Of a stretch of DNA of 64,000 nucleotides, positions 42,582 to 62,300 are shown in pieces; position 1 is the stretch's first letter; each line of letters starts with the position of its first letter. The stretch comes from Balanoglossus misakiensis (lineage: Eukaryota > Hemichordata). The notes under the pieces are model-generated. The model saw nothing but the letters and a program-made list of their open reading frames with translations, had not been told where the DNA came from and made no database searches. Where the stretch lies: the NCBI GenBank assembly GCA_040954595.2, contig CM082587.2, positions 1,178,001 to 1,242,000 on the forward strand, in the 5' to 3' direction. Both the position numbers and the translations under genes were made by a program.

Positions 42582-43595
42582 ATGTGAGTATGGACAACAG
42601 GCACATATTGTAATATCAGCCATTCTAGTTTAAAGGAGGTCATGCATTTGACACTAGTGTCATGATAAGCCATGATTCATGGATTGATATATATCATATG
42701 GGGTCACTCCAGCGCCGGTGACACTTATGTGATATTATTCAATATTTAACGGCAATTCTCCAACCCAATCCCGCATAAATATATTCATCTATTAGCTAAG
42801 TTTATAGGTCATGTTCGACATATGACAAGTTCCTGTATTTCTACTGGTCCTTTATTCGATGGTGGACACTGAGGGCGCTATGTATACAAAATATATTTGG
42901 AGAAACTTTCACGTTTAAGAAAACAAAATACAGTTGTACATGTGTCAAGTATAACTTCTTCCATAAAGTAAAACTGATGAGAAAAACTTTTGTTATATTT
43001 TACAGGGACGTTGTAATGCAGCTGGTGTCAAAATATTGTATGAATGAACTCGAAGCGTATGGACAGTGTGTTCATGATAATCCAAAAGACTGGAACTTGA
43101 AATGCAATCAGTACAAAGTGAAGGTCACAGAATGCTCATCAACTCAGTAGGTTACCCTTGTTTCTGCTCTGATGCACCACTGAGTTGTGGAGAATAACAT
43201 TTCTGGGTGTTTTTTTAAAGAAGACAACATTATGATGATGAATATGATTTTTTTCTCACCTCTAGTCCTGGTGTCCAGAATATCAAGAAAGCCTGTGCGG
43301 ATGAGTTCTCCGTGTACGATGCTTGTTTGAAAGGAAATCCACAGAATGTTGAGAAGTGTGCAGCCAGTTTGGAACAGTTTCTGAAATGTGCGGACAGTGC
43401 AGCTCTCGATCTGGAGAAATCCTTGAAAGCAGTGTCAGGTAAGAACTCTTGTCCCTATGCAGATGAAGTCAGGAAGACAAAGTTTGGGCTGCACTTGTAG
43501 TGGTATGTGTGTGTGTCGATTTGATTTATGTTTTCTAACATTTTCCATACTTTTTTTCCTTTACAGATAAACTTCATGTAGAGAAAAGTGCCTAG
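42582..43595 (+). CDS. CHCHD5: Twin-CX9C mitochondrial protein CHCHD5
   Basis: Four exons: the last two bases of exon 1 (42582-42583, AT), 43006-43146, 43266-43438, 43567-43595; 345 nt, 114 aa (human 110). The start codon is split: AT, an intron with GTGAGT donor and TTTTACAG acceptor, then G. This gives MDVVMQLVSKYC, placing the first Cys at residue 12 exactly as in the human protein. Four CX9C motifs are visible (CMNELEAYGQC, CNQYKVKVTEC, CADEFSVYDAC, CAASLEQFLKC), i.e. two CHCH domains, the CHCHD5 arrangement. Known family role: small disulfide-bonded protein imported into the intermembrane space by MIA40/CHCHD4; its specific job is poorly known. The tail is KAVSDKLHVEKSA; reading on without the last intron would give an alternative longer tail ending at 43500. 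If the split start is wrong, the Met at 43017 would be used. Confidence 0.9.
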
Positions 43596-43859
43596 TTGGT
43601 TTTGCTTGATCTACAAGGACTGTTATCAATGAATTTCTTGAATAGATGTTCAACACCAAAGTATGAGACATCAGATTTGTGATTGGCCAAATGAAATGAT
43701 GGTTGTATCAACCCTTCATTAGTTTGAAGTACAGCCATGATTGACAACCAGCAGTACTTTGCCTTTCTATCTGTATGAGTTTATCAAGATGTCATGTGAC
43801 TGCAGAATATTGCAATATTTCAGGGATTTTGTTGTAAGTTGTCAGTGATGAATTTTACA

Positions 43860-43865
43860 AATAAA
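43860..43865 (+). terminator. Poly(A) signal of CHCHD5
   Basis: AATAAA 265 bases past the stop codon. Confidence 0.55.
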
Positions 43866-46800
43866 TTCTCTTTTTAAAGTGAAATTTAAAACTGCATTTA
43901 GAGTTCATTATTTCTTTTTCAAATTACCAGCGCCCTCTGTGGCTGGATTGATTACAAGTGCATGGAAACAGCTAGTTTAAACAGCAGAAAATGTAAATTG
44001 AACACATGAGGGCGCTCTTTATCATAGCTTCAGCTCCAAGTAAATGCTATGGTATTAATAAATAAATAGTCCAAAAGGTGTTGGTGTACCCTCTGGGTCA
44101 TTGGGTGTGCCCAAGCTTGCTTGATATATAATATGGTGTCATCATGTTTTAATCTTGTATCTCAAAAGTGTGTTAGCTGAGGTCTACTACAAGCCATTGG
44201 GTTTCATACTGACATTTCAAAATGTAACGAAAATTGTATATAGTTCTGATGACTGGTGCGAGGCATATGAAAACCTTTATAGTTGATGTCACATATTTAT
44301 AAGGGAGGCATCTAGAGGCCATGTATGTAGAGAGAACACAATAAAATGTACCCTTCAGGACTCCGGAGTGTTTACTCCCAAGTTTCTTCTGCACAATGTG
44401 TTAGAGCTCATCTATCAAAGTTATGAGAAATTAATGAAGAGAGTTCCCCTGAGTCTATTTTGAGGACGTGACTACAGGCGCTGGGATAATTTACATCTTT
44501 TGCTACACCTGACATGCTTTCACTTTGGAGGTACGGTGCAGGCCGACAATAAGCCTGAAGACATTGTAGACTTCCAACGTTGAATAGTTAGTCGTTAGCT
44601 CGACTGAGCACAAACCTTGGTGGATGAAGATGTTGTACTTCAGGACAAAGTTTCCATGTGCATTTTTTCGTACCTGCCAAATGACATTTGTTTCCATGAA
44701 TTCCCAAATGATTAATATTGTGGATATACATTTTCGTCTTTTTTGTGTGTTTCCCTAAAATGCTTCATAGTTTTCCACTCTGCATCATCAATCTCCAGTC
44801 GCATAAATCAGATCGTTTGATTTGCAAGACCAAATACTCCATGAGAAACCATCTAATCAGTTTGCGATCTCAAAGATTTTGCAACCCTGGCAGATCTTGA
44901 ACACAGGGAAAATGCTATCACGACAATTATCAAAGGAAAACCCGAGATATTAAAACAAACCTCGTCTTAAGTGAAACTAATATTTCTTAGAAATGAAATA
45001 TAACTGATATTTTCCAAGATGAATCTACGTGGTTTGTTTAAAGATTTGAAGAATCTCTGGGGATGCTTAAAGGAGAATGTGGAATGTGCATATGGAGGAT
45101 AACAGTCGTTGCAACAGAAATAAGGCCGATGATAAAAAATGTACTGTTTTGCCATAATTCTATCTTGCTGAGGTAACCCATGAAAGGGTCTGTTCACAGT
45201 TAATGAGAACTTCACCTTGAAAACTTATATCAACCTTGAATGATCTGTGAATGAATTTGTTTTTAACAGGAAATGATGTTTTTTCCCCGTCTGTACTCTG
45301 AATGGGTGGTGACAATGTTTGATCACGTTCCCCAATGGCAAAACTTGACAATTATCAGTGGATTGCAAAGTACACTGCTGGGAGAATGTACACACAATCC
45401 TGAAATGAACTTTCAGCGTCCATTGCTAGTCAGCTCTCCCCTGGTGATAATGAATTATTTCCTCGCATTCTGTGATTCACAAAGTCCAAGGTCATGTGAT
45501 AAACAAATTTCTGTGTCCACCACGCGGCACCTTGAACAGTCTTGAAGACGGGCAACTGCACACCAAGGACCAAATGCAGGTGGAAAAAGCAGATTTGACA
45601 AGCAAATTTTAATTCTGAGATATTTTGACAGGACATAAAGTACCATCTGGAAAGTGCTGATATCAGAAACCAAAAGATGAGTCGCTGCTTGCAAGTTTAC
45701 GTCTCCTCAGTGGAGTTTGGAAAATGGTCAACTGAAAGACACCATAGACTCTATTTCCAGAATAACCCCATCAACTGACAATTTGATCGGTTGCAAACAA
45801 TGGTACTTTATTGATTGTAAGCCTGAAAAAAACAGGAATACACAAAAAATAAAACTGCCTTCTTTTTAATAATTAAACTGCATTAAAAACTAGCCTCCTA
45901 TTTTGAATAGTGCTTAGTGACTAAAAATTACAAAAATTATTATTTCTTGCAGGATTAAATTGAAGACATGTTAAATGGAAATGATAAAATTGGAGACATT
46001 TTTAAAGTTAACATGCTTGGAATTGGAGATAACATCTGACAAACCAATACACCGATAAAAAATCAGAAAAAAACGGTTACAGACAAACAGACATTCACGC
46101 ATTATATTTGGGTTCAAGTACAAATTATGTTATTCCCAATTTTGATGGGAGCAGATCATGGAATGGTGACAGAAAGCAAATATTGCTCATGCCAATAGTA
46201 GTTTTTCTTTTGACAACAGTTTCTCAGAATTGAGTAACAACATCTTTGTCAGGCTACACTGAACTTTTTACAGCTGCTAGAACTACATTCATAGAATCAC
46301 AGGGAACAGCTGCAGTCTGTTCAGATTATCGAGGTGTTGTACTATGTTGAGATTGTGTTGTTCTGCTGGACCAAACATTGAATTGTCTGTCAGGACAACA
46401 CAACCAAAACTCCACTTCTAATTGTGTTATTCAAACAATACACACTGAATCTCATGGTTACATAATAATAATACACAAACACACAAACACTACAAGAAGA
46501 GTAGCTGTACAGTTCGCATTTTTGGTTTTCAACAACAGTGTTCTGTCGATCGATCCCTACATCATGCATAAAACATCCAGGTTTCAGTTTTTGCCAGCAC
46601 GGCTTGTATATGTGAAATCAGAATGTTGTCAAAACATGGCAACTTAATGTTCCTTTACAAAATTTTGGCACAATGACAGAGAAGACTATAAGTATTGACA
46701 ACATATAGAAGAACCAGCGACAAACAAACAAATCAGCCTGAGAAAGTGACATGTAATGACCACACTGTCAAATAGTTGTACAGATATTGAGAAGCAGCCA

Positions 46801-49800
46801 GTTTTAAATCAGCCAGAAGAGGAGCCTTGAAGTGGGCAAATTCAAACAGGATGTGTAGATGGGTACCCCAAAATCGACAGTTTACACTTCGCAACTATTT
46901 CTCAAAAAATGCCGAACTCAGCTCTTAAGAATGGCTATTTATGTGTCTAGGTCAACTAAACAGACAGCAGAACCTGCAAATGTTGAGCATTACAATTTGA
47001 AAGTTTGTGCTCAAAAAGAGCTAAGATCTCGCGCATTACGATTCACTACAGACCACGGATAGGATCACCACGACTTATTTGATTCATTTTTTCGCTGGAA
47101 GAGTTATAGCAGAATGAGAAGTCAATTTCCTATTAACTAAAGACTCCAGTCACAGGGCCATCAATTTGATGGGATTCAGTCAAAAATCGTTCAGATTTAT
47201 TGGTGTCTCGACCCTGTACAATTCAGAAATCCTGATTGGTGATAGTTGCGTACCATAACACACCACCCAATCTTCACCACTAATTGTATCTCAGTGATTT
47301 ATACAGCCCTTCTCTCTTTGATCAGTGTATTTTTTCCTCTCCGCAAAAGATCCCAAACTGGCAGTAATGTGCTTTTTACCCCGAAGCCGTTCAACTAATC
47401 AGGGGACCTTGTAATTTGTGTTTGCACGGAACGAAAAAAGAGGGAAAGAATTAGAACAGATGCAATTTGCGGTGGCGGAGGGTCTGTAAGATTTGCAGTG
47501 ATTTGTGGGCGAGATTAAGCAAGCGCAAAACATGGATGAGGGACGAGGATGATCAGAAAATGAAGAAACACGGAGATCTTTTGACAAGGTGTGTAAACAT
47601 TGGAAGAAATACAGCACAATAAGGGGAATAGATGTCACCTCTAGAGCTTGTATGAAAAGACAAAACGGATAAATTTCATCTTTTGTGGCAAAAGAGCCAC
47701 CCTTGGCATAAAATATTTACCATGTATTCTGATAGTTCTATTTAAAAAATCACAATTTTTACATATTGATTACTAGTTCATATATAACAATGACTTGAGA
47801 TGTCTTCGGCCGGGTCCCTTGGAAATTAGGATGACATTTTTGGAAAATAAATAATCCCACACTTGCTATAAATTGATTTGACTGAGCATTTGTCATCTTT
47901 TCGGAATTGAGATGTTGTCGGTGAATTCCCTTGGAAATTGTTCTTCTGATTCACAAAAGGTGCACTCTTTGCCACTTGGACTATAAGAAAAGTTACCGCT
48001 TTTCAAATTAGCACGGTGCTGGCTCCATGATAACACGTATTTGGAGTCTGCGAATATCCGTAGTAGACCTTTGGAGCCGCTAGCAATTCCCTGATGTCCC
48101 TCGACTACAGATGTTGCCTCACACCTGGTTCAGGAGGTCGAGATCTGTTATTTAGCTGGAGACGCTGGTATCATTAAAGATCCAACTAGGGGAAAATAAC
48201 TTCATCTTTCTTTCATGAGTTTGCAGACACATGTTGTGTGGATATTTCATGCAGATTTATATCTCTCACCAGGAATTCCACTTGTTATGAAGTTTTTGTG
48301 AAGATAAATCGACGGGCCACAGCACAGTTGAATATATGGCACATGAGTTCAACATCATATCACTTGAAATTCTATCTGCCAGTACGAGATAAATATTGTC
48401 CACTTTCCGAAAAGTTTAACCACCTCTCAACTCAGTGCTTGCTTATATTAAACTTGCTTGCTTGTCTGCAGAGTAAGATATTCTATTATTCTAAATGTAT
48501 GTATCCTCTTTGAGGTGATGAAATTTAGAGCCTGCATACCATACACTATTGACAGGAAATTTTGATGGTGGTTTAGGACTACCATAGTTTTCTCGTTGTT
48601 ATACAGCGATAAAATTTTCAGAGACTGAATGAGTATTCCATTCTGATGTATGATTTTAATCCAAAAAATGACGTGTTCTGAGAGAACAAAAAGGTGAAAG
48701 TTGAAACAATCTGTGGAAAGATTTAATGTAGGGGGGGATAATAAAACGTCTCGCAAAAAGTTCTTGCGAGAAACGACGGGAGTGAAACCAGTGCACGGGA
48801 AGTATACGTGCAGCATTAATGCGGTTACGATTCTCATTTCAAATGACTGATGCCCCCGAACAAGATAAAAGAAACAAATGAATATTCACTGACAAAGGTG
48901 AATCCATCGCGATACTCTTTGATTCCAAACTGCGTCGTAAAACCGCCAGATATACGCCATGTCATATTTCACAATTTCCCCGAAATACCCACTGACACTT
49001 GCTTATCTCTCTGAGCATGCTCAGTGCATCAACATGGCTGCCTCTGGAGTCTCTCAGGTCAAGTGTCAACAGCTATGACCCCATCTGCACATCCGTCATC
49101 CTTAGCCCGCTTGCTTTTACTCATAAATTTACTGTAACCAGAATTACGGTATTAAAATAGGGGATTACCAATCTCCCCACAGATACAACTAAAGTTAAAA
49201 CACGAAATTACAGAGGTGGATTTGGAATAACAAAGAGAGAGCCAGTCGAAACTCAGGCATATACCAAGCTCTATTGGATAATGCTGGCGATAGGGAATGG
49301 CAGTATATGGTATCAAATAACCTCTTCCTTTGGAAACAAACTGCAACCTTTATATCAAAATTTTCAAAAAATTTCAGCTCTGCAGCTTGGGTTAAAATCA
49401 AAGTTACATATTGACAAAAAAAATGCTCACACTTGATTAAGCATCAAAAGTTTATAGACGATCAGAAAAAAAAATGATTGGTGGGAAATAATTCTTTACT
49501 GAAAGGGTCAGTAACATGTACATAAAAACATGCGTTTGGCACATCAGAACAAAGACATTTTGAAATGTTGTTTGAAGAGCCAATCTGATTGGCATAAAGA
49601 TGAGTTTGTACAACAGACTAAAGCTGGATGCTACTAGCTTGAAAATATGGTAACTTTTTTGTAATTTTGGGAGATTTTATCTGTCTTTTGTGCACGTGCT
49701 GACAAGATAATTTGTGAGCAGACATCTCAGCTACTGAGTAGAACTCGAACCCATCTACAATGTACAGCAGCCATTTTGAAATATTGCGTCAATATGGCCG

Positions 49801-52015
49801 CCATTTTGGATATCACTATGGTTGCCATTTACCAAACAAAGTCTGTATAAGAGGCTATTACATTTTCTTCCAGTAACATCCAACTTTAGCCCTAAAATTG
49901 AAGACACTGCTGACTTTGCTTGGAGCTACATTATGGTGATTATTATAGATATTTTTTTTTACAAAAAACTAAGATGATCAGAAAAGTGAGATGATTTACT
50001 TATTCACATAGTTTTGTTTGTCTTGAAAATCTAGATTAGGATCCGGAATTGCATATCTTGCAAATCCTGGCCTCAACTTCACCCAACCATTATATGTATT
50101 GGCACAGTTATCTTATATCCCAACTTCGAGTGAATTTAATAATTACCCTCAGTTGTGGAATAAACTCTGAATCTTGCATAAACTCTTAGCATGTCCTTTC
50201 ATGTCTGAAAATGTCGAGATCATGTGAGACTTTGAACACTGGAAAAAACAATTCATGTCACTTGTACTGATAACAAAATATCAGTTGATTGTTTCTGTTG
50301 TTGGCACTGGTCGTTGGGGCGTACAGGTAGAACATGACCAGACTATTGACAGTCTACAAATTCATCAGGTTGTGTACTTAACTGATGGGTGAAGTTGAGG
50401 TCTAATGTGTGGTGTACTGACTATACTCCTCAGAAAACAATTCTTTCCAAAGAACCTCTCAGCCTATTGGTTTGATCACTGAGAATACAGACTAACACTT
50501 CACAGGTACGCTGTGAAACGATGAAATATTAAAAAGGAACGAGTATAAAATACATTAAGATGTACAAACTTACATGGGGACTCACACAAGTAAACTACAA
50601 ATTTGATTTGCAGTTTTTGTTATTGTTAAAATTGGAATAAGACCTACTATTACAGTATTATTTAAAAATAATAAAAAATTGTATTCTGTACAGATCTGGA
50701 CTTGATGTGATTTTTGTTGATGCTTGACAAAAAGGTTGACTGTTTTGAGATTTTTCGATAAAAGAGCCACTTGATATACCGGTATGCAAGTAACAGGCGG
50801 TTGCTAAGCAATTTGTGGTTATAACCTAGCAACCTATTCCTGAAAAAATCAGCCTTCTTTTTTTCAAATCATGTAAATAGACAATGTGTCAATTTCAGGT
50901 CTCGAAAGTGGTTGAATATACTTTCAATTTTCCATCAATCAAACAGTGTTAAGATAACAAATCTTGGCTCTGGATTTTGTTAGCCAGTCCATAAACTTTT
51001 TCTCCCTAACTGACGAAACACCACTTCTTTTAATACCCTAACAGCCCCCTTTCTGACAAGTTGACCGATCTGTAGACAGAATACAATAGGACTATACCAA
51101 AAAATTACAAAAGACAGGGATGAAAGAGGTTGAATTGTACACACGACCAATCACTATTAAACCTTACACGTTGAACACACACAGACAAAGTTTGTTCAGG
51201 CATACAAACATTCTGCCGAGGCTAAAAATAAGATAAACACACTCATTTCTGATATTATTGATAATATGGAAGTAACCAACTTTGAAGAGTAGGTGGGATA
51301 TTGTTTTGGCAGACTAAAAGATCATATTTTTTTTTTTTTTTTTAAATCGTCATATTTGGCTTCTTTTTTATAACAATGCTACTGACCTACTTCTGAACAG
51401 AATGGAAAACAAGCTTAGAGTTCAAAGTTCACCATAACTACAATAATTATTCCCTGTCTAGAATACAGGCAGTATTTTCTTTTTTAGTACTTTCTCAAAT
51501 TGATTGTCCATACAGAATTCTGGTGGGACTTAAAAAAACCTTGTACTGTTTGACTAACTCCTCCCAAAACTGCAACAGAAATGCCTTGCATTCAGATGCT
51601 TTTTTCAAATACAGCTATAGCAGTAAACGTCTTAAGGTTTTCGGACACACATCCCATTTTGACCCCCTAATGAAATTAAACATGTACCCAAGAACAGAAC
51701 TCCCCAAGTTGTTAAAGCTTTAGACGCAACACAATATGCTACATGGCACTATACGGAAAATAATAAATTGACGAATGATATGGCCTATGGCTAGAAGATA
51801 TTAGAATAGGGGTTTTAATTGCAACTCCACACATTTTCTGATGTGTTATAGTTGCTAAATCAGACATCATAACAAAAAGCTAGCTGTTCAGTTGCTGCTT
51901 AAGGAACGGTGGGCATAAAAAGTTTTGTTTGGGTAAAATCAATGGTAATGTTGCGCCGTGAAACCTTACCATAGCAGTACAACAAAGGGCCATAAAGCAG
52001 TTTCCTTCAAACCAA
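43866..52015. other. About 8 kb without a supported gene; probably includes PBX 3' UTR
   Basis: No exon chain is visible on either strand. The right part should be the 3' UTR of the PBX gene (stop at 52016, - strand). - strand AATAAA candidates lie near 47206 and 45807, so the UTR could be several kb. Notable bits are a T17 run at 51327-51343, a perfect 14-bp palindrome at 49011-49024 and a cluster of GCCATTT motifs at about 49770-49830. Confidence 0.4.
51327..51343. repeat. Poly-T run
   Basis: T17; reads as an A-tract on the PBX strand. Confidence 0.9.
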
Positions 52016-59390
<7,375 letters not shown>

Positions 59391-62300
59391 CTAGAATCAA
59401 AAATAAGAAAAAGACAAAATCAGGGTGGTTGTTTGGATACCTTCTTCAGTTGGTATCTTGTTTGTATTCCTACATTAGTTGGATACTCTTTAATATTTAA
59501 TATGTCAGTTTTTGTTCTTTTGGTTGGGGATTCGTGCAGATATGATTTGATTGAAGCACACACCAGAGTACAATGTTTTATTTTTAGGGTTAGGGATCTG
59601 TGTACGTGTCATCTCAGAAGAGAGACCAATCGATCCATAAAAATTCAAGTGCTGAATTGTTTACAGACATCTTTTTTTGCAATTAAACAAACGCATTTGC
59701 ATCGAGACAGACAGGTGTGTCGACCTTTGCTACAACATATTTCTTAAAGTGACTATTTCAAGTACCCCCTCCAAGAAAAAAAAATTCTTTGCTCTTTATG
59801 CTACCACAATTGTATACCGCAGTGAGACGGTTTCACAAGTGCCCCATAAAACTTGCACAAGTCTTCACTTATAGTTTACATAAGGCAATTTTGGAGCAAA
59901 ATGAGGTCACTGCAATTACCCTGTCTTGCAACAATGACAGGGTATGCACGGATGGTCTGAAAAACTCCGCAGGGCAAAAAGTATCCAAAAACTTTATTCA
60001 ATTGGATCTGTTGAAATATACTGGTTTCCTTGATACACTCATCTACTCAATATCAGGTCTTGTAAGCAACCACATGAAGTGGTTCTGTTTTGCTTATTTA
60101 AAATATCCGAGGGTAGGCGAAAATTTACAGCTTATCTACTGTGGAATTCTTGTGGTAAAAATAGCAAGGCAGAGGAATTCAACTGCCAAAGGGCTGACTC
60201 TTCTTTATATGTTTTGTTGTGTGTGATTTGGGGGAGGGATGACGGAATCTTCTGGAGTAGGTACGTAGAGCAGAATAGACAACCAATTCTAATTTGGCAA
60301 AGTCTTGGTTGGAATGTAATGTTTATACACGCAAGTGCATCGGTTTCTGTTTTGCCCCCATTCACTGAAACCTTCCCAAAGTTTCTCATGCACGTGTGCA
60401 CAAACACACACATGCACGCAGGACTTGTTCGTTCCTCATTTTTCTGAAACTGTCTGCAGTTACTTTTGTTTCAAAGATGACACTTTTATTTTAATTCTAT
60501 CCATTAGAAGATATTTGGGGCAGATGTTTCATCTGACAACCACTGCTGAGTGTTATTGTCACAAGATGACACGCTTTTGTTGTCACAAATAGAAAGATAC
60601 ACATTGAATTTTTGTAGCTGCCCCAGGGCTGTCTTCATGGTACATTAACTGACACCGACAAACTGCGCCATAATTATAATTCTGATCACAACCAACCAAT
60701 TGACATGTAAGTAAAGACCATCAGCGAGTAAATGACTTTTGACAGATCTGTTAATAAAACTGCATCTGATTGGATGGTAGATCTAACCTCTGACCCCAGC
60801 CCGAGAACAGATAAATCATGGTGCGGCACCTGTGAATGCAACAGCGCCATCACACCATTGCCGCAAAAAACATGATCAAGGGAACCTCGCACCCTTTACG
60901 ACACTGAAAAAGTTACATACAAACGCTAATGACCCGAAGTAAACACATTTTTCAATAAATCACCAAACATTCCAAATTACACTAATACTTTGTTTACTGT
61001 GTCCAATAAACGGGAAGAGAAACCTCTAGGCTCCTAACATGAAAATAAAATTCACACACTCTCATAAACTTGCACGTCATAAGTTAGCAGGCGTTTGTCA
61101 ATAATGGGCAGAGCGGTAATGGTTGGCACGACACAATATGGTGAAACCTTTGGTCGGCGCAAAATAAACATCTGTCTTTGCATTCAAACAATTCAAGTCA
61201 CCATTTGTCACACATAAAGCACCACTATTCACACTGCCCACTTCTCATAATCCTCGACGCAATATGTTATAATTCTGTATCACTTTCGAGTCAGCTGGTT
61301 TGGGGCTTATTCTTTTTTAGCAAGTGTTTTTGTTTTGACTCTTCAGAGGAACATTAAGCAAAAACACCATCTGTAATTCCTGCATGGGTTTAGAATATCA
61401 ATATTTTATATTTAAAGCTGCCGAGTTATAAATAATGCAATTGTTTGAGTTTAGGTCTGCCAAATATTAATGGCAACTATGCTTCAGGCAGTGATTCACT
61501 AAGATACATATTTTTCTCAGCTACGATAATTATAATAATGTTAATTTTTATTTTAATGACTGCAGCTGTACATTCATATCACTTGTGATTACAACATTTT
61601 ACATCTTTGCAAACTTTTACTCTACGAAACGAATCTGTCCAAAGCAGAGAACAGTGCCGTTTTCAAACTGATCCAAATCTCCCTAAAATCCATTAAAAAT
61701 AAAAAATACATTATGTAGTAAGCCAGGCTCCTAATTATAATACATTTCCTGGAAAGCCCCACCACCTTATTTGATATTCAGGCAAGGAACTCACGAATTA
61801 TAGCTTTGGCTCAGGAAACTGACGAAGCACTTCAGAACACTTTCTTTGCAACAGCTGTTTTTCAAAAGTACGGAGATTTGAGATGGAAACGATAAAGATT
61901 AGTGTTGATAGCTGTACTCTCTTTAAAGACAAAGTCATTGAGACAGGGATCAAGACTCGTACTTTCTATTCAAGTTGATATCTGGCATCAACTTTCACAC
62001 AGCAAAACTTTCCCTCAAAAAACGTCATCCATGTTGAAACGTCCATGTTATTTTCCCGCTCCATTGGAGCAAATCTCAAGCATAAAGTTTGACCCAAAAC
62101 TGTAATTCCTGTTCATACCAAAATGCCAGCTTGTGAATTTATTTAACCGCGGGGAAAAAGGCAAAATTATCGTCTAATTAAAACGTTTTAAAAATGCATT
62201 TATTTAGACTGTAAACAACAGACAATAGGCTGCTGCAGTGTTGTAGCTGATGTGTGTCAGCTGGTTCCCTAGTTTCACTTTCCCATTAATATTTCTCTCA

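Noticed and set aside
45273-45694. Open frames on both strands at 45.3-45.7 kb
   Set aside because: No frame holds over more than 90 codons, no family resemblance and no consistent splice sites.
48996-49030. 14-bp palindrome containing a p53-type half site
   Set aside because: Only one half site, in probable 3' UTR; expected by chance at this scale.
59789-60226. 145-codon open frame on the + strand
   Set aside because: No recognisable domain, unusual composition, lies in a PBX intron with no supporting splice partners.
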